A stretch of DNA of 35,901 bases from Nostoc sp. LEGE 06077 (GCF_015207705.1 NZ_JADEWI010000070.1:1-35901), one strand, 5' to 3'; shown: positions 20,001 through 27,506, numbered from the stretch's first letter. The notes: generated by a model from the letters alone, not told the origin. Numbers and translations are program-made.

Positions 20001-20224
20001 ACCAAGCTACTGACCGCGCTTTTCGGATTGGTCAAAAAAAGAATGTTTTTGTACATAAATTTGTAGCCATTGGCACTTTAGAAGAACGTATTGATCAAAT
20101 GATTGAAGATAAAAAGAAACTTTCTTCAATGGTTGTTGGTAGTGATGAATCTTGGCTGACTGAATTAGATAATGATGCCTTTAAACAACTTATTGCCTTG
20201 AATAAAACTACTATTTTGGAGTGA
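17045..20224 (+). CDS. SNF2-family DEAD/DEAH-box helicase
   Basis: A 1059-aa Swi2/Snf2-type DNA translocase. The first about 560 residues include the bacterial SNF2-associated region (around LSLVHFRGQWMELD-type text, here PLVHFRGQWMELDRDKMQ). The motor follows: motif I ADDMGLGKSVQ with K613, motif Ia LIAPTSVVGNW, DEAQ box at 709-712, motif III LTGTPVENR, and the second RecA lobe with VFVLSLKAGGVGITLT and QATDRAFRIGQ. All motor motifs are intact. The start ATG has an AGAGG site at 17030-17034. The next gene, a SWIM zinc-finger protein, begins within or just after the stop, as is typical of this gene pair. The role is inferred as nucleoprotein remodelling or repair; no specific target is evident. 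Confidence 0.92.
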   Translation: MQVIHGTWIPDQSTEFIQSGSFYLWIETSLAKQSPTRQQIHPRHLSQEELVSFLVQSLGFKETPVQLKERISSKCFALPTVNNQPIPSPELIKYLEFEFPETYEDFQYWNVICYETVISAKGRKFINIVRLLKDIHFLALYNANEFQIGSDLLFWYHYTQAFRQIIFKDQYIPALKYRPLTALNDKTRKNKSKQPSSKQFEIYAVWEIISEQYEANISKYIEYMPLLCTAGSHNQEQQIEFFDQETLLRHFSESLLQNLVTDTISTATFDKKIADSLIYYCLNQNKYNPLKTETSLLQYKQWLAWKNRIQHTQSNLPFHLCFQLHSPTAQDVDNWQIQFLVSSKHDPSLKLALAEYWLMNQKTKASVHKQYGQDFETNLLLNLGYAARMYPQLWQGLETECPIGMHLTLDEAFGFLKESAWVLEDSGFKIIVPAWYTPAGRRRAKIRLKASTKKLATTKGETTSYFGLNSLVEYQYELAIGDANLTPQEWEQLVNTKAPLVHFRGQWMELDRDKMQQLLQFWESHGFEQPQMTLLEFMQRTAEAEDDWEIEYDYALAEIIAKLQDKSQLEPISQQLNLHGTLREYQKRGVAWLHYLEQLGLNGCLADDMGLGKSVQVIALLVQEKQSKQSLLPTLLIAPTSVVGNWQKEIAKFAPHLKTLVHHGSDRLQNSADFPAACQEYDIVISSFTLVRKDEKLLSSVKWQRIVVDEAQNIKNPKATQTKAILKLSAQHRLALTGTPVENRLLDLWSIFNFLNPGYLGKEAQFRKSFEIPIQKDHDKIKSTTLKKLVEPLILRRVKTDQSIISDLPDKVEQKLFTNLTKEQASLYEVVVKDVEEQLQQAQGIQRKGLILSTLMKLKQICNHPVQFLQDGSEFLPERSHKLSRLLEMVDEAISEGESLLIFSQFTEVCEQIDKCLKHNLHCNTYYLHGGTTRQRREQMISDFQDPQTEPSVFVLSLKAGGVGITLTKANHVFHFDRWWNPAVEDQATDRAFRIGQKKNVFVHKFVAIGTLEERIDQMIEDKKKLSSMVVGSDESWLTELDNDAFKQLIALNKTTILE

Positions 20225-20229
20225 ATATT

Positions 20230-21072
20230 ATGGCTAAATTTAGTCGCACTTGGTGGGGTGAGCGTTTTATTACAGCCTTAGAAAGTTTTACTGACGATAA
20301 CCGACTTCAACGCGGACGTTCTTATGCTCGTGGTGGTAAAGTTAAGAGTTTTGAGATTGAACTGAATCAAGTTACTGCTAAAGTTAAAGGCTCTGTTAAT
20401 CCATATTTTGGAGTTTATAAAGAACCGACATATAACATAACCATTGAAATTACACCTATTCCCAAAACACGCTGGAATGAAGCTATTCCCAAGATTGCTT
20501 CTAAAGCCAGTATTGTTTCTCGATTGCTACTCAATGAAGTTCCCGAAAATATTGAAGAGACTTTTTCCCAAATAGGCTTACATTTATTACCTCATAGTAG
20601 CAAAGACTTTAAAACTAAATGCTCTTGTCCTGATTATGCTAATCCTTGTAAACACATTGCTGGTGTCTATTATCTGGTAGCCTCTCAACTAGATGCCAAT
20701 CCATTTTTATTGTTTGAATTGCGCGGATTATCTAAAACAGAACTTCAGTCAAAGTTAGTAGCTTCTCCCTTGAGCAAAGCACTATCAGCATCTCTTTCGC
20801 AACCCGAAGAGCTTAACATCCAAAAGAGTGAATCTTTTTATACAAAAATAGAAAAGCGGGCTGTGAATCAAAAACCGAATCTTCGAGAGTTTTGGCTTGG
20901 TAGTAAGAGATTACCATCAACTATTGACGCATCAAATGATAGTGGCATTTCAGCTATTTTAATTAAGAAGGAAGGAGACTTCCCTGCTTTCTGGCAAAAA
21001 GATAGTTCCTTTATCGAAACTATGGAGGAGCTTTATCAACGTGTTAAAACTAAAAATCAACACTTAATTTAA
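20230..21072 (+). CDS. SWIM zinc-finger protein, partner of the SNF2 helicase
   Basis: About 280 aa. The N-terminus MAKFSRTWWGERFITAL is typical of this family. The SWIM motif is intact, CSCPDYANPCKHIAGVYYLV (CxC...CxH), at about residues 135-155; SWIM domains bind zinc and mediate protein or DNA contacts. A GTG at 20221 overlaps the helicase stop, but ATG 20230 fits the family start and lies 8 nt after GGAG (20218-20221), so ATG is chosen. The tight coupling to the SNF2 gene implies joint expression and probably a physical complex (inference). The C-terminal half (after about 200) is variable. Confidence 0.88.
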   Translation: MAKFSRTWWGERFITALESFTDDNRLQRGRSYARGGKVKSFEIELNQVTAKVKGSVNPYFGVYKEPTYNITIEITPIPKTRWNEAIPKIASKASIVSRLLLNEVPENIEETFSQIGLHLLPHSSKDFKTKCSCPDYANPCKHIAGVYYLVASQLDANPFLLFELRGLSKTELQSKLVASPLSKALSASLSQPEELNIQKSESFYTKIEKRAVNQKPNLREFWLGSKRLPSTIDASNDSGISAILIKKEGDFPAFWQKDSSFIETMEELYQRVKTKNQHLI

Positions 21073-21119
21073 CTCGCTGGGCAGCAATCCCTTTCTCAAT
21101 ACAATAAGCTAATTTACAT

Positions 21120-21425
21120 TTACAAATCAAAATCGAGAGAAAATGTTTCATTGCCCGAATCCTCTTGTTCAGATCCAGTCGATACATTGCTAACAGACTG
21201 TCGAGATGCTCCCGAATTAAGATCCATTTCGTTGTAATCGGACGTATAAGCTATTGGTTGCTGTATAGTTAACACTCCTTTTTTGAATGCAAAATAGCAA
21301 TCGATAATGAAATGAATAGTTTCCACATAGCTTTTGTCTAATTGTTTAGCTTCTGCCAGTATGCGTGGACGATAACTATTTCTAATGCGTACTTTGTCTA
21401 AGACATCATCTTGGTTATTGAGCAT
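21120..21425 (-). CDS. Ribbon-helix-helix adaptor, ParR-like
   Basis: 101 aa. Residues about 10-50 read as a ribbon-helix-helix: strand KVRIRNS, helix YRPRILAEAKQLD, turn, helix KSYVETIHFIIDCYFAF. The rest is an acidic, Ser/Asn-rich tail ending FSLDFDL. It follows the actin-like parM gene by 20 bp on the same strand. In type II plasmid segregation the gene after the actin encodes a DNA-binding adaptor (ParR) that loads on the centromere and whose C-terminal tail contacts the filament end. Position, fold and tail fit that role. The assignment is inference; sequence similarity to known ParR proteins was not tested. Confidence 0.6.
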   Translation of the reverse strand: MLNNQDDVLDKVRIRNSYRPRILAEAKQLDKSYVETIHFIIDCYFAFKKGVLTIQQPIAYTSDYNEMDLNSGASRQSVSNVSTGSEQEDSGNETFSLDFDL

Positions 21426-21445
21426 TGCTGTGTACTACTAATTTT

Positions 21446-22387
21446 TTAAGAATTTTTGTTGATCATAGCTTTGGCCATTTCTAGTAATCCCGTAGCATTG
21501 GCTTCTACCGGATTGTCCAGAACTTTGAATCCATTTTTCTCCAATAACTTTCTAAACCCTGGCAATAGACAACCACCACCAATCGCCCAGATTTCATCGC
21601 CTTGGTGTTTCGCATCCAGTGCCATTCCTACTACTTTTTTCAAGTACTTCTCATACCAATCCTTGAAACAAGCCATGTAAACATCTTTAATATCGATATC
21701 TCGGTTATATCTGGTGTGTCCCATTTCCAAGGCATAGCGTACTTTCGATGGATCTCCCAGCTTCCCGCCATTGAGATGTTTCATTTTTTGGGCAATCTCA
21801 TCGATGAGGACTTCTACGCCTACCGGGTAAGGTGTATGTACTTCTCGCTTTCCTTGAGTGTATCGAGAATACAGTGTTGTGCCATTGCCAAAATCCAAAA
21901 CTGTTAATTTCTTAGGTAGTGCTTGGCTAAACAATGCCCCCATTCCTTCGGGAACAACTTTCAGAACTTCTACTTTAATCTCGGCGGGTTTGCCAGCCAG
22001 AACAGCTTGGTATTCTCCATTCAGAACTTGCTGTAAGTCTTTTGCTAGAGCGACATCATGCAAGCTGACAACTAACTTCAAATGCCATGCTTTGCGGTGT
22101 GGCAAATGGGCTAATGCTCCTAACAAAGTTCTCAGAGCATTTTTGACTTTGTTTTCATTGCTATCGGTGTTGCGCTCGAAATGATCTCCAGCACGGAAAG
22201 CAGATTCTCCAACTGTGTATGCTGTCCCATCAAATTCCACTCTCCCTGGAACATCTTCCATATCTGCTGTGGAAATGTAGCTGGGGATTCTCACTACATC
22301 AAAACCATCGACTAAAAGTTTCAGGCTACCGTAGCCATTGTCAAAGCCTGCTGGAAAAATTTTTTGCAGTGCGTGGACATTCGTCAT
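21446..22387 (-). CDS. parM: Actin-like plasmid segregation ATPase (ParM/StbA family)
   Basis: About 313 aa. Actin-fold nucleotide motifs are visible: phosphate-1 AGFDNGYGSLKLLVDG near the N-terminus, phosphate-2 VLDFGNGTTLYSRY in the middle, and adenosine motif AIGGGCLLPGFRKLLEK near the end. ParM-type proteins form dynamic filaments that push plasmid copies apart. ATG 22387 is chosen because GGAG (22400-22397 on the minus strand) lies 9 nt upstream; an upstream TTG at 22402 overlaps that site and is unlikely to be the start. The RHH gene follows as a probable operon partner, and the upstream intergenic region carries iterons that could be its centromere and operator. Confidence 0.85.
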   Translation of the reverse strand: MTNVHALQKIFPAGFDNGYGSLKLLVDGFDVVRIPSYISTADMEDVPGRVEFDGTAYTVGESAFRAGDHFERNTDSNENKVKNALRTLLGALAHLPHRKAWHLKLVVSLHDVALAKDLQQVLNGEYQAVLAGKPAEIKVEVLKVVPEGMGALFSQALPKKLTVLDFGNGTTLYSRYTQGKREVHTPYPVGVEVLIDEIAQKMKHLNGGKLGDPSKVRYALEMGHTRYNRDIDIKDVYMACFKDWYEKYLKKVVGMALDAKHQGDEIWAIGGGCLLPGFRKLLEKNGFKVLDNPVEANATGLLEMAKAMINKNS

Positions 22388-22460
22388 CTTGCTTTGCTCC
22401 AATTCAAAAAAGTCATTTATGTTAATTGCGGCATAAAATCAGTGCTTTTTGAGCGTACCC

Positions 22461-22558
22461 TAAATGGGAGTCAAATGTAACCTATATGACCCCTATTTAG
22501 CCCCCATCTGTGAATTTTAATCTTTGGGGGTTATATGACCCCCATTTGACCCCTATTT
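22461..22558. repeat. TGACCCCYATTT iterons: candidate centromere/operator between parM and parA
   Basis: Copies of a 12-bp unit: TGACCCCTATTT 22487-22498, TGACCCCCATTT 22536-22547, and TGACCCCTATTT 22547-22558, the last two head to tail with an 11-bp period. One copy is inverted with a single mismatch (AAATGGGAGTCA 22462-22473), and a degenerate one is at 22499-22509. The first and second direct copies extend to 16 bp (TATATGACCCCYATTT), 49 bp apart. GGGGGT 22526-22531 and ACCCCC 22538-22543 form a 6-bp inverted repeat. The array sits upstream of parM and between two segregation operons, the usual place for a ParR- or ParB-binding centromere. Confidence 0.65.
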
Positions 22559-22761
22559 GTAGTTTTGGATTTTTTAGCTTGTTCAACTGTTTTTTCATTT
22601 GAGTTAAGTTATGTTCTTGAAAAATAAATTTTGGTGGTAATAATTCAGTGCAATTGTCTTGTGGCTTACTCGTTTTATTTGTATGACAGTGTTCAATCTT
22701 ATTGATTCTTAAATAATTGGACATAACCAAGTTTATGCAGTACAAATTTCAAAAGCCTAAA

Positions 22762-22772
22762 TTTACCGTAAA
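22762..22772. promoter_or_regulatory. Palindrome TTTACCGTAAA upstream of parA
   Basis: TTTAC and GTAAA flank one central C, ending 28 nt before the parA ATG at 22801. A palindrome here could be an autoregulatory operator or part of a parS site. It is short and lies in AT-rich DNA, so chance occurrence is possible. Confidence 0.3.
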
Positions 22773-22800
22773 CTTTACTATGTGTTTTTCAACTTAAGCT

Positions 22801-23445
22801 ATGCCAATCATCGCAGTGATCAATCAAAAAGGAGGAGCCGGAAAGTCTACAGTTGCCGTGCATCTTGCACGTTGGCTACAAAAACAACGTAAAGCTGTGC
22901 TGGTTATAGACGCTGACGCTCAATGCTCATCTTCTAAATGGCTGGCACGCTTAGAAAATAATATTCCCTGCCAAATTATTCAAGTACCTGATGCGCTGTT
23001 AGATGAGTTACCTAAGTTGGTAGATAGTTACGATTGGATTATTGCTGATGGGCCTGCTGCTTTATCTGAAACTACGAGAGCATTAATTTTAACGGCTGAT
23101 TTAGTAATTGTTCCCTGCCAACCTACAGGTGTTGATTTAGAAAGTGCTTCTGATACCGTGCGTTTAATTCAACAAGCTCAAAGGATTCGTCGTGGAGAAC
23201 CAAAAGCAGTTATGTTTGTTAATCGAGCAGTAAAGGGGACTAAATTAAAAGATGAAGCGATTGAAGTATTAAAACTGATGCCAAATGTTGCTGTTTTGGA
23301 AGATGTACTTCATCAGCGCCAAGTTATTGCCGACTGCTATGGACAAAACGCCACTGTGTTTGATTTATCAGGCTCCACAGCAGGAACTGCTAGACGGGAA
23401 TTTGAACAATTATTTAAGAAAGCCTTGGAGGTTTTGAATGCCTAA
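22801..23445 (+). CDS. parA: ParA-family partition ATPase
   Basis: 214 aa. The deviant Walker A motif is KGGAGKST at residues 10-17 with the signature lysine K10, followed by the Walker A' motif VIDADAQ (D37/D39) and the later DWIIADGP. There is no N-terminal helix-turn-helix, so this is the short ParA form used with a separate ParB. ParA dimers bind the nucleoid with ATP and are released by ParB, moving the plasmid. The parB start codon lies inside the end of parA, so they are translationally coupled. No clear Shine-Dalgarno site precedes ATG 22801. Confidence 0.93.
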   Translation: MPIIAVINQKGGAGKSTVAVHLARWLQKQRKAVLVIDADAQCSSSKWLARLENNIPCQIIQVPDALLDELPKLVDSYDWIIADGPAALSETTRALILTADLVIVPCQPTGVDLESASDTVRLIQQAQRIRRGEPKAVMFVNRAVKGTKLKDEAIEVLKLMPNVAVLEDVLHQRQVIADCYGQNATVFDLSGSTAGTARREFEQLFKKALEVLNA

Positions 23446-24358
23446 AATGAGGCAACCGCTGAGTCAAGGGCTGGCTGCATCTATCGCCCAAAAATTTGTT
23501 ACTGATCCAGCCAGCCTTCAATCTTCTCAAACCATACCAATTGGACAAATTCAACTTCCATCCAAACAACCACGTCGTTATCTTGATCCTAAAAAGCAAG
23601 CTCAATTAGTTAAATCAGTTCAAGAACATGGTATTTTGGAACCTTTACTGGTTCGTCCACTAGCAAATGGAATTTATGAGCTAGTTGCTGGCGAAAGGCG
23701 ATACCGAGCAGCACAAGAACTTAATTTGTCTGACGTTCCTATCATTAGTAGAGAACTTGATGATCGGCAAGCTCTTCAAGTGGCTTTGATAGAAAACTTG
23801 CAACGTGAAGATTTAAATCCTGTTGAAGAAACTGAAGCAATTCTCGATCTGCTATCTATTACACTCAACATCAATCATGATGAAGTTACTTCTGTCTTAC
23901 ATCGTGCTAATCATGCCAGAAATCGTAGTCAAGAATTGGAGGAAAACGTTTCCCTCCAGCTTCAAACTATTGAATCAGTTCTTGCTAGTATTGGTCGATT
24001 TTCTGCTGAATCCTTCCGTACAAGCCGTTTACCGTTACTGAATCTGCCTATTGAGATTTTAAAAGCATTAAGAGAAGGCCAAATTGAGTTTACCAAAGCT
24101 AGAGCGATCGCTCGTATCAAAAACGAGGAGCAGCGCAGAGACTTACTTAAGATAGCTATAGTTCAGAATTTGAGTTTAAGCCAAATCAAACAAAAGATTC
24201 AAGAACTGAATGTCAATGCGAAGGAAAATCCCAATAGCTATGTTAAAAAATATTCCCAGATTGGTCAACAACTAAAGAAAGCCAATATTTGGAATGATCC
24301 AGATAAACGAGCAAAGTTAGATAATCTGCTTTCTCAGATACAAGACTTGCTGAAATAG
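23438..24358 (+). CDS. parB: ParB/Spo0J-family partition protein
   Basis: 306 aa. The N-terminal ParB/Srx-type nucleotide-binding domain shows QPRRYLDPKKQAQLVKSVQ, GILEPLLVRP, LVAGERRYRAAQEL and ALIENLQREDLNPVEETEAI. These are the boxes that bind CTP in studied ParBs. A middle helix-turn-helix region (about 115-230) with LNINHDEVTSVLHRA follows, then a short helical C-terminus, probably for dimerisation. The start ATG overlaps parA by 8 bp and has a strong GGAGG at 23427-23431. It should bind a parS site; none of the known 16-bp chromosomal type was seen. Confidence 0.92.
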   Translation: MPKMRQPLSQGLAASIAQKFVTDPASLQSSQTIPIGQIQLPSKQPRRYLDPKKQAQLVKSVQEHGILEPLLVRPLANGIYELVAGERRYRAAQELNLSDVPIISRELDDRQALQVALIENLQREDLNPVEETEAILDLLSITLNINHDEVTSVLHRANHARNRSQELEENVSLQLQTIESVLASIGRFSAESFRTSRLPLLNLPIEILKALREGQIEFTKARAIARIKNEEQRRDLLKIAIVQNLSLSQIKQKIQELNVNAKENPNSYVKKYSQIGQQLKKANIWNDPDKRAKLDNLLSQIQDLLK

Positions 24359-24362
24359 AGTG

Positions 24363-24404
24363 ATACTTAGGACACAATAGATTAGTTAACAAAAAATACT
24401 TAGG
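24363..24404. repeat. Two ATACTTAGG direct repeats just after parB
   Basis: ATACTTAGG occurs at 24363-24371 and 24396-24404, 33 bp start to start (about three helical turns), within 50 bp of the parB stop. Same-face spacing next to a partition operon makes a protein-binding role possible. Two 9-bp copies alone are weak evidence. Confidence 0.3.
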
Positions 24405-24440
24405 CAGTAAGACCAGTTATGCTCTTCCTGCAATATCTGG

Positions 24441-24650
24441 CTAATTGCCAACTATTTTCTCACTCGCTTGAGGCTTTTTCTTGATTATTGGTTTAGGCGG
24501 AGGTTTATGAGGATTTTTATTTCCACTTAATTTATCTTGTTGAGATGGTTGCTGCTGTTTGGGTTGATTCTTTTTCACCTCTTGCTGCACCGTAGCTTTA
24601 TCCTGCTTAGAGGCTTTCAAGTAACGGAGTGCAGTTTCTTGCTGTGGCAC
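24441..24650 (-). CDS. Possible 69-aa Lys/Gln/Pro-rich protein
   Basis: An open frame from GTG 24650, rich in K, Q and P (KKNQPKQQQPSQQDK, PHKPPPKPIIKKKP), with no recognisable domain. The start codon falls in the loop of the hairpin at 24634-24672, and the first residues share DNA with the P450 scrap in another frame. It may be a low-complexity tail exposed by the same deletion rather than a real gene. Confidence 0.25.
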   Translation of the reverse strand: MPQQETALRYLKASKQDKATVQQEVKKNQPKQQQPSQQDKLSGNKNPHKPPPKPIIKKKPQASEKIVGN

Positions 24651-24774
24651 TCACAGCACCACAGCAAGAAACATCTAGCTCTAACTTAGTTTGTGAAGCA
24701 GCTTCAGTACCTACAAGTAATTGACAAGCAATATCAAGAGTATATTTCCTAAGCTCTGGATACCAAGTAAAGAT
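24607..24774 (-). pseudogene. Cytochrome P450 fragment
   Basis: Directly after the stop of the RarA-fusion gene, the minus strand reads FTWYPELRKYTLDIACQLLV and then GTEAASQTKLE. This matches in style the helix D/E part of cyanobacterial CYP120-like P450s (recognised from memory, not searched). After about 32 residues the text stops looking like P450, near the hairpin at 24634-24672, and a TAA closes the frame at 24607. Only a small internal piece remains; haem-binding Cys and I-helix regions are absent. Confidence 0.4.
24634..24672. repeat. Perfect 14-bp inverted repeat with 11-nt loop
   Basis: GTTTCTTGCTGTGG (24634-24647) and CCACAGCAAGAAAC (24659-24672) are exact reverse complements. It lies at the point where P450-like coding text ends. 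It may be a deletion or inversion scar, or a transcript-end hairpin; no T-run follows on either strand. Confidence 0.6.
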
Positions 24775-26994
24775 TTAACTTTTATCAGCTTTGAGAAAAA
24801 CGATCACACTTTGCCAATCAATGGTCTGGTTCAGCAAATATTGGGTAAAGGTTAATTTGAGCTTTTCCAATTCTTCCACTGTGAGTTTTTCCCCCAGACG
24901 CTCGGCATAGCTCGGTCGAATACCCTTGGTAGCAAACAAACGCTCCAAAAAAGCACTACTGAGGTTCATTTGCATTGAATTGTGTTTAACTACCATATCT
25001 ACTGTTAACCCGGTTGATGCAAAAGCATTACGTAAATCATCAGCATCCCAGTTGAGCATAGAGTCTGATTGATTAGCGTACATTGCTTCTTCTGCATCAA
25101 CTAATCGCTTATACAACTTTTCATCTAATGCGTTTGCCGGGAGTAAGCGATATAACCTTTGAGTGTAACGTGGTACAGTCTCAGCAAGTACCAGCTTTCC
25201 CCCGGACGGTATTAGTTGAGCTAAGATTTGGGCTGCTTGTAATTTTTCAGGCTCCGTCATCAAGGCATTGCGTCCTATGATGCAATCGAACTGCACATTT
25301 GCTGCCTTATAAGCCAATACCTCAGACAATCGAGAGATTGGCTCCGTCAGAATCACCGGACGCATCAGTTCTGGTAGGGCTGATGCTTGCTCTTGTAGCG
25401 CATTCGCATCAGTATTTGTGCGAACACAAGCATATACTCCACCTTCGGGTACTTGCCGAATCGCCTCCCAAGTCAGTAAACCTGTGCCAGCGTTAATATC
25501 TAACACTAAATGATGCCGCTGCAATTGGGCTAAATCAAAAATCCGTTCTCTAACGGTTGCTAACTGTGTACCAAAGAGTGAAAGTGTTCGCTGCAACCAA
25601 CGCTCACTAGAGCGATCGCTACTTCCATAGGTCAGGATCTCTAATGGTGTAACAGTGCTACCTTCCATCAGTGCAGCTAGTTGGGCTTCGCGGCGACGCA
25701 ATACTTGGGTGCTAATTTCTTTTTCTTTGCCTTGGGCTGATGGTTGATAAAATACTTGCCCTTGCAGACTAGCTGGTAAATATTGTTGTGCTACCCAGTG
25801 ATCTCGGTAAGCGTGAGGGTAAAGATAACCTTGCCCATGTCCAAACCCTTTCTTATCTCGATTCCCATCCTTCAACTGATTAGGTACTTCTTTTTCTGTT
25901 TCTTGCTCTACTGATGCTAGGGCATCAAAAAAGCCCATAACGCTGTTTGACTTCGGCGCAGTTGCTAAATACAGTGCTGCTTGTGCTAAATGATAACGTC
26001 CTTCCGGCATCCCTACTCTGTCATAAGCTTCATTGCAAGCATTGACAACGACAATCGCGTTGGGGTCAGCTAACCCTACATCTTCACTTGCCAGAATCAA
26101 CATCCGACGAAATATAAACCTGGGGTCTTCCCCGGCATACACCATTTTCGCCAACCAGTACAAGGCAGCATCCGGGTCAGAACCGCGTAAGCTTTTGATA
26201 AACGCGCTGATTGTATCAAAGTGGACATCACCTTCTTTGTCATACAAGACTGCACGCTGTTGAATCGATTCTTCTGCTACTGCCAAACTAATATGTATAA
26301 TTCCTTGTGCGTTGGCTGGCGTTGTCTCCACAGCTAATTCCAACGCATTCAGTAATGAACGCGCATCACCATTGGCAATATTTACCAAATGTTCTAACGC
26401 TTTATCCTCAATTTCTACTAATAACTTTCCATAGCCGCGTTCGCTGTTAGTTAGCGTTTGCTGAACAATTTTGTACAAATCTTGCTCATTTAATTGCTTC
26501 AGTTGGAAAATTCGCGAACGGCTTACTAATGCTTTATTTACTTCAAAGTATGGATTTTCTGTAGTAGCACCAATTAAAATTACTGTGCCGTTCTCTACCC
26601 AAGGCAACAACGCATCTTGCTGGGACTTGTTAAAACGATGAACTTCATCCACAAACAAAATTGTCCGTGAAGAGTACATTTTTCGCTGTTGTTGCGCTGT
26701 TTCTATCGCAGCACGAATTTCTTTGACTCCTGACAATACTGCGTTGATAGCAATAAAATGAGCGCTCGTTGTATTCGCTATCACTTTTGCTAATGTCGTT
26801 TTTCCTGTCCCTGGTGGGCCGTAGAAAATTATTGACGATAGTTGGTCTAAACTAATGGCGCGTCGTAATAGTCTGCCAGGTCCAATAATATAATCTTGAC
26901 CAACAAATTCATCTAGTGTCAAAGGACGCATCCTTGACGCTAGTGGTGCTTCAGTTTCTTCGATTTTTTTGAGATGTTGGTCAAATAAGTCCAT
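24775..26994 (-). CDS. rarA: RarA/MgsA-type AAA+ ATPase fused to a methyltransferase-like domain
   Basis: 739 aa. Residues 1 to about 430 form a complete RarA (MgsA/WRNIP1) protein: [20 protein letters not shown], Walker A GPPGTGKT (59-66), Walker [11 protein letters not shown] (D116/E117), sensor 1 [12 protein letters not shown], and a C-terminal part with [31 protein letters not shown] and GYLYPHAY. RarA proteins act at stalled replication forks. Residues about 430-739 are an added module with a Rossmann motif [12 protein letters not shown] (497-507), typical of SAM-dependent methyltransferases; its substrate is unknown, and later catalytic motifs were not recognised. The ORF is continuous, so the fusion is encoded as one chain. 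Confidence 0.85.
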   Translation of the reverse strand: MDLFDQHLKKIEETEAPLASRMRPLTLDEFVGQDYIIGPGRLLRRAISLDQLSSIIFYGPPGTGKTTLAKVIANTTSAHFIAINAVLSGVKEIRAAIETAQQQRKMYSSRTILFVDEVHRFNKSQQDALLPWVENGTVILIGATTENPYFEVNKALVSRSRIFQLKQLNEQDLYKIVQQTLTNSERGYGKLLVEIEDKALEHLVNIANGDARSLLNALELAVETTPANAQGIIHISLAVAEESIQQRAVLYDKEGDVHFDTISAFIKSLRGSDPDAALYWLAKMVYAGEDPRFIFRRMLILASEDVGLADPNAIVVVNACNEAYDRVGMPEGRYHLAQAALYLATAPKSNSVMGFFDALASVEQETEKEVPNQLKDGNRDKKGFGHGQGYLYPHAYRDHWVAQQYLPASLQGQVFYQPSAQGKEKEISTQVLRRREAQLAALMEGSTVTPLEILTYGSSDRSSERWLQRTLSLFGTQLATVRERIFDLAQLQRHHLVLDINAGTGLLTWEAIRQVPEGGVYACVRTNTDANALQEQASALPELMRPVILTEPISRLSEVLAYKAANVQFDCIIGRNALMTEPEKLQAAQILAQLIPSGGKLVLAETVPRYTQRLYRLLPANALDEKLYKRLVDAEEAMYANQSDSMLNWDADDLRNAFASTGLTVDMVVKHNSMQMNLSSAFLERLFATKGIRPSYAERLGEKLTVEELEKLKLTFTQYLLNQTIDWQSVIVFLKADKS

Positions 26995-27284
26995 CTCTTA
27001 TTCAGTAACCATCTAGGTTTAATCAATCGTAGTAAATCCTTGGTTGTAATTTTAACGTAACTGCGATGATTAGCCTGACATTTGGAAGCATCATGACGTA
27101 TATCCGTGTTTTGTTGCCCAGCACCTCAAACCAAAGCGAAACATGAGTACTTGCCTTTGCATTGACTTAAGGGTTATTAAACTTAAAGCCAACTGCTAGA
27201 ACTAAAACTCTTCATGCTTGTTCTCGCTTCGCTAAACGGATTTGACCAATTGTAGTTGCCTCGCTTCAAACAAGGACAAGTCCA
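26995..27284. other. Intergenic region upstream of the RarA fusion
   Basis: 290 bases with no convincing gene. The only short frames are under 20 codons. It should contain the divergent promoters of the RarA fusion and of the small ORF at 27285; no clear -10/-35 pair was identified. Confidence 0.3.
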
Positions 27285-27455
27285 ATGACTATCTATGCAA
27301 TCAATCGACAATTAATCATCGGCACAAAGTTGATCTGGGTTGTTAGCGAATATTCTTCCTCACCGTTGACTATTCGTAGCACAGACATTGCTGCCCCATG
27401 TTCGCGTCTAAGCTGTTCCGCCTTTGCTAAAAGAGTCTACAGCAAACAAAGCTAA
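27285..27455 (+). CDS. Candidate small protein, 56 aa
   Basis: ATG 27285 is preceded by AAGGA (27272-27276) at an ideal 8-nt spacing, the same leader form as the next gene (AAGGA before ATG 27625). It encodes MTIYAINRQLIIGTKLIWVV, then a Ser-rich stretch with two Cys (PCSRLSC), ending KRVYSKQS. No family recognised. A strong hairpin follows 12 nt after the stop. The RBS and hairpin bracket is the main support; the codon pattern cannot decide at this length. Confidence 0.4.
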   Translation: MTIYAINRQLIIGTKLIWVVSEYSSSPLTIRSTDIAAPCSRLSCSAFAKRVYSKQS

Positions 27456-27467
27456 TCTCACACAGCT

Positions 27468-27506
27468 AGTAATCCACCGTGCGAAAAGTTTGCATGGTGG
27501 ATTACT
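27468..27506. repeat. 15-bp hairpin after the small ORF
   Basis: AGTAATCCACCGTGC (27468-27482) pairs with GCATGGTGGATTACT (27492-27506), with one G-T pair and a 9-nt loop. It may end the transcript of the 56-aa ORF or act in the leader of the 264-aa gene at 27625, 118 nt further on. No U-run follows. Confidence 0.55.

Noticed and set aside
20221-20232. GTG 20221 as start of the SWIM protein
   Set aside because: ATG 20230 fits the family N-terminus and has GGAG at a normal distance; the GTG overlaps that site.
22497-22745. 82-aa minus-strand open frame across the par iterons
   Set aside because: It overlaps the repeats and has low-complexity text (NKTSKPQDN), with no family or good start; a chance frame in a regulatory region.
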